Origin: Fereydounia khargensis
Taxonomy: Eukaryota; Basidiomycota; Ustilaginomycetes; Urocystidales; Fereydouniaceae
Reading direction: 5' to 3'
DNA: 64,000 nt
NCBI GenBank assembly: GCA_026413255.1
Contig: JAOCZO010000005.1
Coordinates: forward strand, 471,792-535,791
The notes beneath the pieces were generated by a model, which saw only the letters and a program-made list of their open reading frames with translations, ran no database searches and was not told the DNA's origin. The position numbers and the translations under genes were made by a program. Shown here one piece after another: positions 9,516-20,100 of the stretch. The stretch's first letter is position 1, and each line of letters opens with the position of its first letter.

Positions 9516-12110
9516 CTAAAGGTACGCACTAGGGGGAGGAAGGAAGCCTTCCTCCGGTGGTGTCTTGTACGGAGTGCCCAGATAGTCGGCCGTGTTGAGA
9601 TAGGCCGTGTTGCCCCACCAGTTGCCATCCGCAAACGCTCGGTTCTTGCCATTGGGGAAGACAAGGCAGAAGAAGATGACAATCGCCGAGATGGCTGTGC
9701 CCGTGTCCAATGCAGCACCAAGGACATAGTTGTATCGTGTCCACCAGCCGTTACGGAAGCGCTTGATGACATAGTTAAACGTAAAGCCGACCAGCGCCCA
9801 CGAGGTAAAGTTGATGCCCGTGGCAGGGGGCATGAGACCCGTACCCGTGAACATGACGGGCGTGTTGACCAGGCGAACCCATGAGCGAGGCCACTTGCGA
9901 GCGGCGAGCCAAACAAGAACGGGTGCGATGGCACCAACCAGGAACATCCAAAGAAGCTTGCCGTACCTCTTTCCGGGAGAGAATACCTTCGCTGGTCCAA
10001 TCACACCCCAGATCTGGGATGCCGTACCGAACACGATAATGTTGTTGCAGGTGAAGTTGTTGGCTGCCTCGGAAGTGCAAACCTTCTCAATGTTGGCAAA
10101 GACCCAGTCTTGGACGCCAATGACAACAAAGGCGGAGACTACAATGGCAGTAACCTGTGCAACGAACACAGAACGAGGTGGAAGCTTCATGTAGTGTCCA
10201 AGCTTTTGGTCGGCCACAAAGGAGAGACCCTGGTAGACGGTCATGTAGCAGAAAACCTTGAAGATCATCATGCCTGTCGCCGAGCCAGGCTTCATGTAGC
10301 CAATGATAAACTCCGAGATGATGTTGAGACCGACTTCCTGGTTGGAAATGGCCAGCACCACACCGATCGGAAGCATGAAAACAAAGCCGATCGCGATCGC
10401 CAGGACAAAGGCCCACACGGGGAGACCGGTGTCCCAGGCTCGAACTGCGGCGATACCCATACCAAAGGTGATTAGGAACGTCACAGCGTACCACCACTTG
10501 GGAACCTCAGGGTACCTCTGCATCAGGCGTGCGTGAACGTCTCGCTCCTCGTTAACCGAAGTCTTGAGCTGCCTTACGATGTCCTTTCCGTGGAACAGGA
10601 TGACATGGACCAGGACAGCGGTGATGGCAGCGAATGAAAGACCAAAGGAAATGGCATACGTAATGGAAAAAATTTGTTCCGAGTAAGCGCTGTACCCTTC
10701 GGGATTGAAGCGGAGATGGTCCTCCGTGAGCACCTTGGCCACCTTGTACTTGTTGCCGAACCGGTCAAACGTGGTCGAGGTCGCATAGGGAAGATAGGCG
10801 GTATCCCAGACGTTGCTGTAGTAAAGGATGGGCCCGATGAAGACGTACGCCAGGAGGAAGAACCCGAAGACGTTTGCTTGTGCCCACCAGGGCGTGTAGA
10901 GCGGGCTTCCGATGTAGGAGATTTGGTTCCAGTCGAACGTGAGCGGAATGAGTCCGAGGCCTTGACCAGTGCCGAGCATCTGGTTGAGGATCACGTTGTT
11001 GGGAGCGATGAGGCAGAACCAGTTGCCGGCGCTGAGCATGGTGAAGATATAGCCCGGGAAGAAGTACCAAACAAAGGCGCAACCGGTGGCAATCATGTAG
11101 AACTTGTAACGAGACATGTGACCCTGTCCGAAATCCGCCTGCTTGTGGAGAGCGCTCATCAAAGCGGTGTTACCGAGGTTCGCAGGCCAGATCATGGCAG
11201 CGGGCCAGACAAGCCATCGTCGAAGAGTTCCGGCGAAAGAGAAGCCGATGATCTGGGAGCTGAGGACGAGGAGGATGATAAAGCCAAAGCCCCAGTCAAA
11301 GCCGTAGGTGACGTGCTGCACGGCGCTGACCTGTCATCATGAGGAGAGGAGGGATAGAGTGGTGAAGCGTTAGAAGGGCAGTTCAAATGTATTGTGGACA
11401 AAGCTCATGCTTGTCGATGACATTGTTGTTGTGGATGTATGTTGACGAGCTCGGGCCATTTTTCTCGCCCGAGAACGCGTAAATCGGATCCGAGTACATG
11501 CGGTACTTACGTATGTGGCGTACGCTCTCTGGTAGGTGACGTTGGACATGATGGTAATAATGGTGTGCTCCTTGACGTTGAAGGGGCCGGGGTTGAGGGT
11601 GAAGCTACCAAAAGGGGTCTTGAACACCTTCTCCGGCAGGATGCGTGCCAAGAAGCATCCCATGGGATAGGCGAGCAGCTGAGCAACGAATGAGGTGATA
11701 GTGACGGTGGGGAAACGGTAAGAAAGAAGCTGGTTGACACCGGGGATAACGATAGTGAAGAAGAGACCAAGAGTCCAGGCTCGGAATGTCATGACGGGCA
11801 TCGAAGGGTCGTCGACGTTGGACACGGCGGCGCGGACTTCAGGGTAGGGCGAGTCCTCCTCGAGCTCCTCCTCGAGGGTGACCTCGGCCTTGTAGTCGCC
11901 CTTCTCGAGGACAGCCTCAACCTGGTCGATCTTGTCGTGATCCATGTTTGGATCGTTGATGCGATGATCGACAAAGTCGGTCTTGAGGTGGCGCTCAACA
12001 TTGTGGAGCTCGTTGAGGCCAGAGGTGGTGATGTTGTCCTTGGACGAGTCCTTGGGACTGTCGGCAGAGCTGCCCGAGATGGAGCGTTCGATACCGTCGT
12101 GGTTGGTCAT
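9516..12110 (-). CDS. OPT-family oligopeptide transporter (804 aa, two exons)
   Basis: Exon 1 is 12110-11511 and exon 2 is 11330-9516. The 180-nt intron has a GTAAGT donor and CAG acceptor and is phase 0. The joined protein of 804 residues fits the OPT family (about 700-900). An acidic cytosolic N-terminus of about 110 residues precedes many hydrophobic segments. Family features include NPGPFNVKEHTIITIMSNV, typical of the OPT core, and later WALVGFTFNYVIKRF. The protein should import small peptides, glutathione or metal-siderophore complexes with protons across the plasma membrane. The exact substrate cannot be read. An alternative last splice (GTACCT donor at 9525, CAG acceptor ending at 9468) would replace the last three residues with a short tail ending PFRFNH at 9425. 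Confidence 0.88.
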
Positions 12111-13836
12111 TTTTGCCGCAGAGACAGACCCACAGAAGGACTGGGTGGCAAATGACTCTTTTTTTTAAAGAGAGCAGGAAAGTGTTTGGAGATGGACGAG
12201 TTGATGTATTGGTTGCCACCAGAATCGAGGAGGGGTATATGTACCTGTCATCCATCCCATAGCGTAGGCTGGTGTTGGAGACAGAGGCGAGATAGAGTGC
12301 AAGTCAGACTGATTGCCTCAGAGCTCGGCTGCTCAAGGTCGCTCTGCAATTAGCCACGCTTGCATAGATGCAGGGCCGGCCAGCATGCCTAAAAGGTCTG
12401 GCCTGAGACCTGACCTCCCTTGGGCTGGACTGACCGACTACCCGGTGCTCGCCTCAAGGACCGCGGAGAGAAGCGAGCCGGATTGCAGGCTTAGAGCGAG
12501 CAGATGTGGCAACAATCGGTTGCCGGGTGGCTCGATTACGAAGACTAGGCAAATGGTGTGAGAGGATGTCTTCATGCATGTACCTGACAGGTAGGAAGAC
12601 GGCCTTCCGACCAAATAGAGGCGTGGTGGGTTGTGTTCTGCCCACACGACCATCGATTCAGGAGGGCGGCAGTTGGCGATCCGGCGGCGAGACAGAGAGC
12701 GGTCCACGGGCAATCTCTAGAGAGACTCTAGGGCCGGCGGGTGGGCGCGCCGAAATACCGCTCAGTAACTGATAAGGAGCTGGTCCATGGTGCTGAACAA
12801 TGCAAGGTGGAAGAGAACAAAAGACCCGTGTGGGGAAATAAAAAAGCAAGTCGGGCAGTCGGATGGATGGCCTCCGGTTAAGATGATGGCCGTGGGCTAG
12901 TGGAGTGGCCGGCATGAAAGCAGAGGAGTGACTGACACCTCGCTAAACAAGAGCCTGTCAGGCGAAAAGAGTAACTTACATACACCAGACGGAGAGGAGA
13001 CGGGCGACACGCTCAGAGCTTTAAGCCTGCAGGCACATGCAGCAGCGGCAGCAAAGCATCAGTACAGTAGGACGGCAGGGCGCAGCATATTTTCAATGAG
13101 CGACCCGACGGCAGGGCACTATGACGGTAGCATGCAAGTGGCCGACTGCCGCGGACGGCATTGCAGGCGCAACCCCCAAGCGATTCGTCTGAGATCCAAT
13201 TCGACTCGGTTGTTCTGATGCTCTGATCGTCTCAACTTTTGCCATGAAAGAAGTTGTCTCAGACAACAAGCCCAGCTGTTGCCTCTCTCTCTTTTTGGCC
13301 GGCACGCGGATATCGGACAACTCCCTCCCGACTTGCACCACGACACGATACAGTAGATATGTGTGGTGTTGTCTGGACCAATCGGTGAGCTCTCAAATGT
13401 GCTGATAATGTTTGATTGTCACGTTATCAGCTTCCAGGCCTTTCCTCCCCAATCGGCTGTCGCTACACCGACACCCACGCCTACTTTAATGCATCCATGC
13501 GCCGCCGGTTATTCTGTCCAGTCCATGGAATCACAACACATCTGGCAGGCTAGTCAATGGAAAAACACGGTTAACACAATATAGCCGTCCCGGACGGATC
13601 ACTGTAGGTACACATGGAACGAAGCCAGAGGGGAAGCAAGAAACGAGCTCCGTGCCGGACGGCAAAAAGGCAAGGCTGAAAAAAGGGGCGAAGGTGAAAT
13701 GGTAAGGAACGAACAGTTTTGGTGAGCGAGTCGAGTCTGGCAGCCAGGCCAATGTCCACGACCAAGAGAGAGCAAAATACTGTAGTGAGTGTGTGTAAAG
13801 ACCGTTTCAAATAGACCGGGCCCGTTGGCTCTCTCC
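12111..13836. other. intergenic, no supported gene
   Basis: About 1.7 kb separate the start of the OPT gene from the 3' end of the PR-1-like gene, both on the minus strand. The right-hand part is downstream of PR-1 and the left-hand part is the OPT promoter. No open frame has recognisable features. Confidence 0.4.
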
Positions 13837-15790
13837 CTACGTGATGGTCACCTGTGCCGAGCACTTGGAGCGCAGCTGTGACGGTGGACTCGGGGTCGGT
13901 ACTTGAGTGCCGTAGTCGCCTTCCACATTACCACTGCGTACCAATACCAAGCAAAGTGTCAACCGTCAGTGCTCGTTCAGCCCAGTCACAGCTTGCACAA
14001 CAACACTCACGGAGGAAAGTAGCTGCAAACAACATAGAACGTCGGCTTGTCGCTGTCGCCAGCCGTCATGAAATTGTCCCTAGCCGCCCAGGCACAGCCA
14101 ACATACTTTGTCGACTTCCAGACCATCTGTGACCAGTGTCCTGTCGCATCAGAGAATCCGCCTCGATAGTTACGATCCTCGTCCAGGAAGGCCAGGAGTC
14201 CGGTCTCGACTGCCTCCTCCGGTGTGCCGTAGCACTTGTCACCAAAGCCTTCGGCGATGTTCTCTCCCGCAGCGATAAAGTGGTCTTGTGAGTGTCCATA
14301 TGCTTTCAAGTCGGCCCCTATCGTCATGCCATGGTACAGGTTTGTTGGCCAATCAGTCGGTCAGGTCTATTCTAAGCTGCTTCCAAGTTCTACTCACAGC
14401 ATGCTGCAAAGTTGGCCAGCTCGGTGTTCCACTGGAGATCGCCAGATGCGCCATAGTATCTGCGCCTCTCTTCGTTATGAATGTCGAGCATCCTGGCGGT
14501 TGGAAGGGGTCAGAGAGACACATTCGCGGTGCGATACCACACAAGACAGCTGCGGTGGACTCACTTCTGGGCCATAGGGTCCAAGCCATCCCTAGACGGT
14601 ACGCCAAAGCGGTCTGGCTCGACGTCATTCATCGTATGGGCATTTGAAGCAAAGGGGAATCGGGTGTTGCACACATCCGCGCTCGATGGTCGAGCGATAG
14701 GTGTCTGTTCGGCAACATTACCAGACTGACGAATCTTGGGTGCAGAACCTTTACCGTACCATCGGTAGGTGGCGCCAGAGAAGGGTTGCAGATTCTGTGA
14801 AGCCTCACTGACACCGTTGGTGACCCAGAAGCCGTCTGTCGTCGAGTCCGAGCCGCTGCTCCTGCCTCCACCGCCGCCGCCGCCACCACCGTTTCCGTTG
14901 CCCCCTCCGTTACCATAATCGGTATGAGCAGGGTGGTAGTCCGAGTTTCTTTCTCCGCCTCCCCCTCCTCCTGAGTTGTGCGCGGGAGGCTTGCCCTGTG
15001 TTCCTTGCCCATCACCGTTCCCATGTCCACCACCGTTCCCATGTCCACCACCATCACCGTTCCCATGTCCACCGCCGTCGCCGTGACCATGACCGCCATT
15101 GTTGCCATGACCACCATTGTCATTGCTGCCGCCGTCAGTGCCATATGACGTCTTCCACTGCCAGCTGGTGCTTCCGTCTGGGTTTGTGGTGTAGCTCCAC
15201 TGGTATTCTGATTGGAAGCCACCGTTGCCACCGCCATCTCCGTCTCCGCCACCGTCGTTCCCAAGGCCGGTTGGACTGCTCTTTCCAGCGCCTTCACCAT
15301 GACCATGACCGTCGCCGCCGTTGCCTCCACCGTTGCCTCCACCGTTGCCTCCACCGTTGCCTCCGCCGTTGCCTCCGCCATTGCCTCCACCGTTGCCTCC
15401 ACCGTTGCCTCCACCGTTGCCTCCACCGTTGCCTCCACCGTTGCCTCCACCGTTGCCTCCGCCGTTGCCTCCACCGTTGCCTTCGCCTTCACCGAATGCA
15501 AAGCCAAGCCTGGACCCTCCGCCCAGCAGGTCATCAAGGCCGTTACTGAACTTGCCGTAGTCGGTGCCTTCACCACCCATGCTGGCAGAAGGGCTTCTAG
15601 AACGAAGGACTGGCTCCGAGGGATCGCGTTTGGAAAGCGACTCGGCCTTGACGTCGTCTTGCTCGAGCTTGCGTCGGAGATGGTGATGGCGGCGTGCAGA
15701 GTGAGGGTTGCTGACGCTGCTGGCCTCGGCAAGCTGAGTAAAGGCAAACACGCAGAGCGTGGCTCGAACGGCTCCCTTGAATGTGACCAT
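13837..15790 (-). CDS. secreted PR-1-like CAP/SCP domain protein with Gly/Asn repeat extension (574 aa, four exons)
   Basis: Exons are 15790-14565, 14492-14398, 14317-14011 and 13933-13837. All have GT-AG borders with introns of 72, 80 and 77 nt, and the frame is kept throughout. I start at MVTFKGAVRATLCVFAFTQL, a good signal peptide; an upstream in-frame Met gives none. Residues about 80-340 are low-complexity, including some 14 GGN units, then a His/Gly-rich part. The C-terminal CAP domain (about 409-560) begins MLDIHNEERRRYYG and contains LANFAACWA, GENIAEGFG, GHWSQMVWKS, VGCAW and VVCSYFPPGN. These are the hallmarks of the family, with the conserved His, Glu and cysteines. A fungal PR-1-like virulence protein is known from U. 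maydis; whether this is its counterpart needs a comparison. Confidence 0.85.
15318..15483. repeat. 12-nt tandem repeat encoding (Gly-Gly-Asn-Gly)n
   Basis: About 14 near-identical copies of a 12-nt unit (plus-strand TTGCCTCCACCG) lie inside exon 1 of the PR-1-like gene. The copies differ only at synonymous positions, which suggests recent expansion and likely length variation between strains. Confidence 0.9.
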
Positions 15791-17121
15791 GGCTGAGTTG
15801 GAACAGATCTTGCTTCCCACCAGTGGAAGATGGCCGCGTCGATGATACGTGTAAGGTCTGAGAGGAAGAGCGAGACAGGGGTGCCAGACTGACAAGAGAA
15901 GAAAAAGTGACGACCGCTGCAACTTGCTTCAGTCACACAGTGGATTGGCGTCGACTGAATCTGTGACTCACGAGAAACGACTGGGATCTTCAAGATAGGC
16001 TCGCCGAAAAGAGAGATGAGCGAGAGGAAGGTGTGTCAGATCCCCAGCGAACGTATGTAGTCTGATATATGGTTCAGTCTGAAGGAGGGAGAGGAGACGA
16101 AGGGCGAGAAAGAATGGAAACGTTGGGGAAACAGGAAAGGGACCAGAGGGGCAGAAAGACAGCGTAGAAAAAGGGCACGCTCATCCTCGAGGGCTGAATG
16201 ATTGGCGGTACAGCAGTCAGAGCACACAAAGGAGATCACAGCTCTAGCGAGAGGAAATGAGGGCAAGTGGAGAAGGAACGAGGAGGAAGAGGATGGGAGA
16301 GTGCTCTGCCTCTGCCACTGCGCTGCGCTGCGGTGTGTTCCGTTGCGCTGCGCAACACTGTGACGCGGGGCTGGCGGTCTCATTGACAGCGAGGCAGAGA
16401 CCGAAGCAGAGACTGAGGCAGGATGCGACTCTGGTTGCAAGGTTGTCGGTTTGTGTCGGGGCGTTCCGCTCTGCTCTGCTCTGTTTGCCTTGGCGGTCAT
16501 CGAGCTTGAGCTTTCGGTTTCATTTGACGGATGCCCCGTTGTTCCGTTGCATCGCCGTGCCTTTGCGCGGCTGGTGGCTGCGGACGGGCTGTTGTCGTGC
16601 TATTCACTCGCCCTGGATTCGTTGCTGACCGCCTGGTCGTGGTGATACGCAGAATCGCTTCAGCCGCAACGCCCGTCCCCAAACGGTGCGGCCACGGTTA
16701 CGACCATCGCGTGCCTGCTACCATCACCGGTTGACAGGTTCTTCTTCCCCAACAATGCGCCATGCAACAGCAGTCATCATCAAGCAGCGATTGAACGGCT
16801 GATCTTGTGTTCGTACAACACGCCAAGCGAGCCAGCTAGCGCCTTGTCTCTTGGGCCCCCCTTGCCCTTTGTTCTCTCTCTCACCAAAGCAAATGAGGCC
16901 ACACGCGCCAAATTGACCTTCGCCATCGCCCACTTCCACTCATTTCGGTACCACAGACCCGCGCAACCTACAAAGGGAGAGAAAAAGATACAAACTGAAT
17001 CGTTGCCTAGATACATGAGATGGAACTACCCAACACCAGCAAGCAGTGTCTGGGCGTGAAAATCCAAAGCCAAAGGAACCAAAAGTTGCTGAATACAGTA
17101 CATGAAAGTCATTCAGCCGTC
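15791..17121. other. intergenic, no supported gene
   Basis: This is the promoter and leader side of the PR-1-like gene and the 3' side of the 1537-aa gene. Long frames on both strands lack family motifs and are dominated by Ser/Arg/Pro, so they were left out. Nothing else is recognised. Confidence 0.4.
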
Positions 17122-20100
17122 TCATTTGACACTGTTGAAGAAGGCAACCCGCTCCTTGAGGCTCGCACCGTGCCCAACCATGGCTGGACCGTTGCTCTTC
17201 GCACCGCCCGTCAGAGTCGAGTATCCGATACCTTTCTTCTCCAGTCCAATCACTGTGCTCGTCGCTTTCGAGTTAGATGACGAAGGTGAGCCTGTCGATC
17301 CATTTACGCCTCGTCGTGCGGCTGGCAGTCCAAGCGTACGCTGCGTCGTAGGACTAGAAGGACCAGAACCTCCACTGCTGCCGTTGGCACCGAACCTATT
17401 TGCATGCAGCTTGGAAGGCGAAATCCGTCCGCTACTCAGTGGTCCTGAGCCTGCCACCTTGGTTGGAGAAGACGACAGCTGCGATGAAGGCGACATCCAC
17501 TGTGCTGTAGAGATGCCTCCCTCGGCCTTGGAAGCGGAAGCTGTTTCGTCAACCTTGTCATCGCCAGAGGTGCCAGCCGCCTCGGCGCTTGTGAGGTACG
17601 ACATGGCTCGGGCTCGGATCTCGTTCGAAGCGCCAGGAGATGTTCGAATCGTATTGCTCTGCGTCGTTGGGATACTCGGCACATTCAGGATATCGCTCGT
17701 TCCAGAGCGGCCCGTTGGACTCGGTGGTCCCAGGTTGGTTGATAGTCCCACAGGCGATACTGAGCGCCTCCAAGACGAGTTGCTACCAGTCCGAGTCGCT
17801 GTGGGACGCTCCTCCACGCTCAAGGAGGCCGCTGACACTGGTGAGGTAGCCACATCGTTGGCTCCTCGAGTTGGCTTCCTCTCAGGAGCAGCCGCTTCAA
17901 GGAACGTAGAGGCGCGCTTCTGAATCTCGCTTCCACTTCGCTTGTTCACCAGAGTAGGGGTCTGCCCCGGCTTTAGGGCAATCTCCTGTTTGGTGTCCGG
18001 ACGGATCGTGTGAGCATTGGTAGTAACGGTTCCCACAGAGGCAGAAGATTGCTGCTTGCCATGCAAAACGGCCGCAGTCTCGCTGGGGCTATGCTCGCTT
18101 CGCTTGATCGTGCCTCCGGCACTCTTGTTGAAGCTCGATGGCGAGAGTTGTCCGTCGACATCCTCAGTGTTTACCATCTGGTAGTCGTCGCCAACCTTCC
18201 TCGATTCTGTCTCCTCGGACGGCTCGTCAGTCACCGAGCCGGCAAAACTGCTGGCACGGCTGCGTGTGCTGCGACCATCGACAAGTGCCCGCAGTCGGTC
18301 TTCGACACTCATGTCGCGGCGCGACCTGGCAGCTGTGCTGGTGGAGGAGTGGATTGAGGCACGGTCGCTGAGCGCGGGAGAGGCGAGTTGCTCGCGAACG
18401 TAACGGCGTTGGTCTTCAGCCCACCTGCTGGGAGAAGCAGACGCTGCGAGTGGATCGTCTTGCTCGTTGGTTGGCGAGGCAACCAGGCCAGGGGAGATAC
18501 GACCGTTTTGCATCGGCTGTCCAAGCGCAGAAGTGTATCGTGGGCGCCCGTTCGGGCTCGTGCTCCTTTCCCGCTCGGATACGCTAGAAGCGCCCGTCGA
18601 GGTGCCCTGGACACCAAACCTTGACTTTGTCGGCGAGTTAAACTTGCCTTCGTCCTTGTCAAGCGCTGGCCTTGATCCTGCGGGGAGCACGAGGCTGTGA
18701 GACGCGGTAGATGCGTTGGTCGGCTCGCGGCGTGGCACAGCACTTCGAAAGGTTGAGCTTGAAATGTTGGTCTGCCTCGCGGCCGAAGAGTCTGACGTAG
18801 AGTTTCTCTGCCTGGCCGCGTTGTTGCCCTTGTCGTCGCTTCCCGCAGCCTTGATGCTGGGAGGTACGGGAGAAACGGCGTTGGCCCCAACCTCAGCCTT
18901 GATGCTGCTTGGGTTAGAGTCAGAGCCTGGCGTCAGATTCGGCTCTTGGCGCTTTGCATCTACGGGTCCCGGGGTTGCTTGAGGAGTTGTCACGAATGAG
19001 AGGCTCGGCATGGTCGACATGGAGGAAGAGCCAGGGATGCTAGCGCCAGAACCAAGGTTCTTGGCGACAGCAGCAACAAGCTCGCGGCCATCACGAATCT
19101 CCTTGGTTGCAGCCTTGAGCTGGCCAACCTCGTGCTTCATGAGGCGGGTCATCTGACCTACCCATCGATCCATCTCCTGTTGCTGTGCAGCGCTCTCGGC
19201 GATTGTGTTGGCACCAGACTGTGGGTTGTGCGCCATCATGGCATCCTTCTCAATGTCCAATAGACGCGTTTCAAGTGAGCGGATGAGCGGCACCGAGTAA
19301 CGCTCAAAACGGTAGAATCGAACCATCATCTCTTGAAGCGCTTGTGGCAAAGACATGTCAAGTGGCATGGGCCCCGATCCTGGGGAGAGGGCACCGCCAG
19401 CATTAGGTGCCGGTCGGCCCTGAGCGGGTGTCGAGGGATTGGGCGATGTGGCGTTACGCTGCTGCGACTGCTGCTGTTGTGGTGGCGGTTGAATCGGAGT
19501 CGCCGTAGTGGACGGTCCGGCCGCAGGCGGGGCTGTAAAGCCTCGCTGCACCTGAGGCTGGATCTTGCTTGCATTGCTACCAGCCGCTGTTGGCGTTGTG
19601 GGCGGGTTGGTTCGAGGAGATCCGTGCTGGGCTTCCAGCTTCTCTCGGGCCAAGTGCATGGACCGTGTCTCCTGGATGATACGCTGTGCCGGTGTGAGGC
19701 GGCCTTCGAGCTTACTGAGGCCGTCCTCTTCGCTGGCGCTGGGCGCGAACTTGGGGACTGGCTTACGACCAGGAGGGCTCTTTCTCCTTTGTTTTTCAAA
19801 TGCGAGGGCTGCGTCCAAGCCGCTGTCGTCGACGGCCTGCTTTGGCAGGAATTCACGGTCCTGATCGGGATCAAACCCATTCTTCTGAGGTGTAATAGGA
19901 GCCATGGCTTGCCTCCTCTCAGCATCAACTATCTTGCGGGCTTGACGCATTGACTCGCGCTTCATGAGGGTAGCCTCTACGTCGTCTTCTGAGGGGAGCT
20001 TGGGCAGCGTCATAGAGCGACGTCCATGGTTGGGCGGCTGACGCGGCGCCAAGGCCTGACGTTCGGGGTCAGCAGAAGCAGCTGACAAGGGCATGGGAGA

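Noticed and set aside
14629-15993. 454-aa frame overlapping the PR-1-like exon 1 in another frame
   Set aside because: It is a shifted reading of the GGN repeat region (Thr/Ala/Glu repeats). The PR-1 frame has the signal peptide, the splice sites and the CAP domain.
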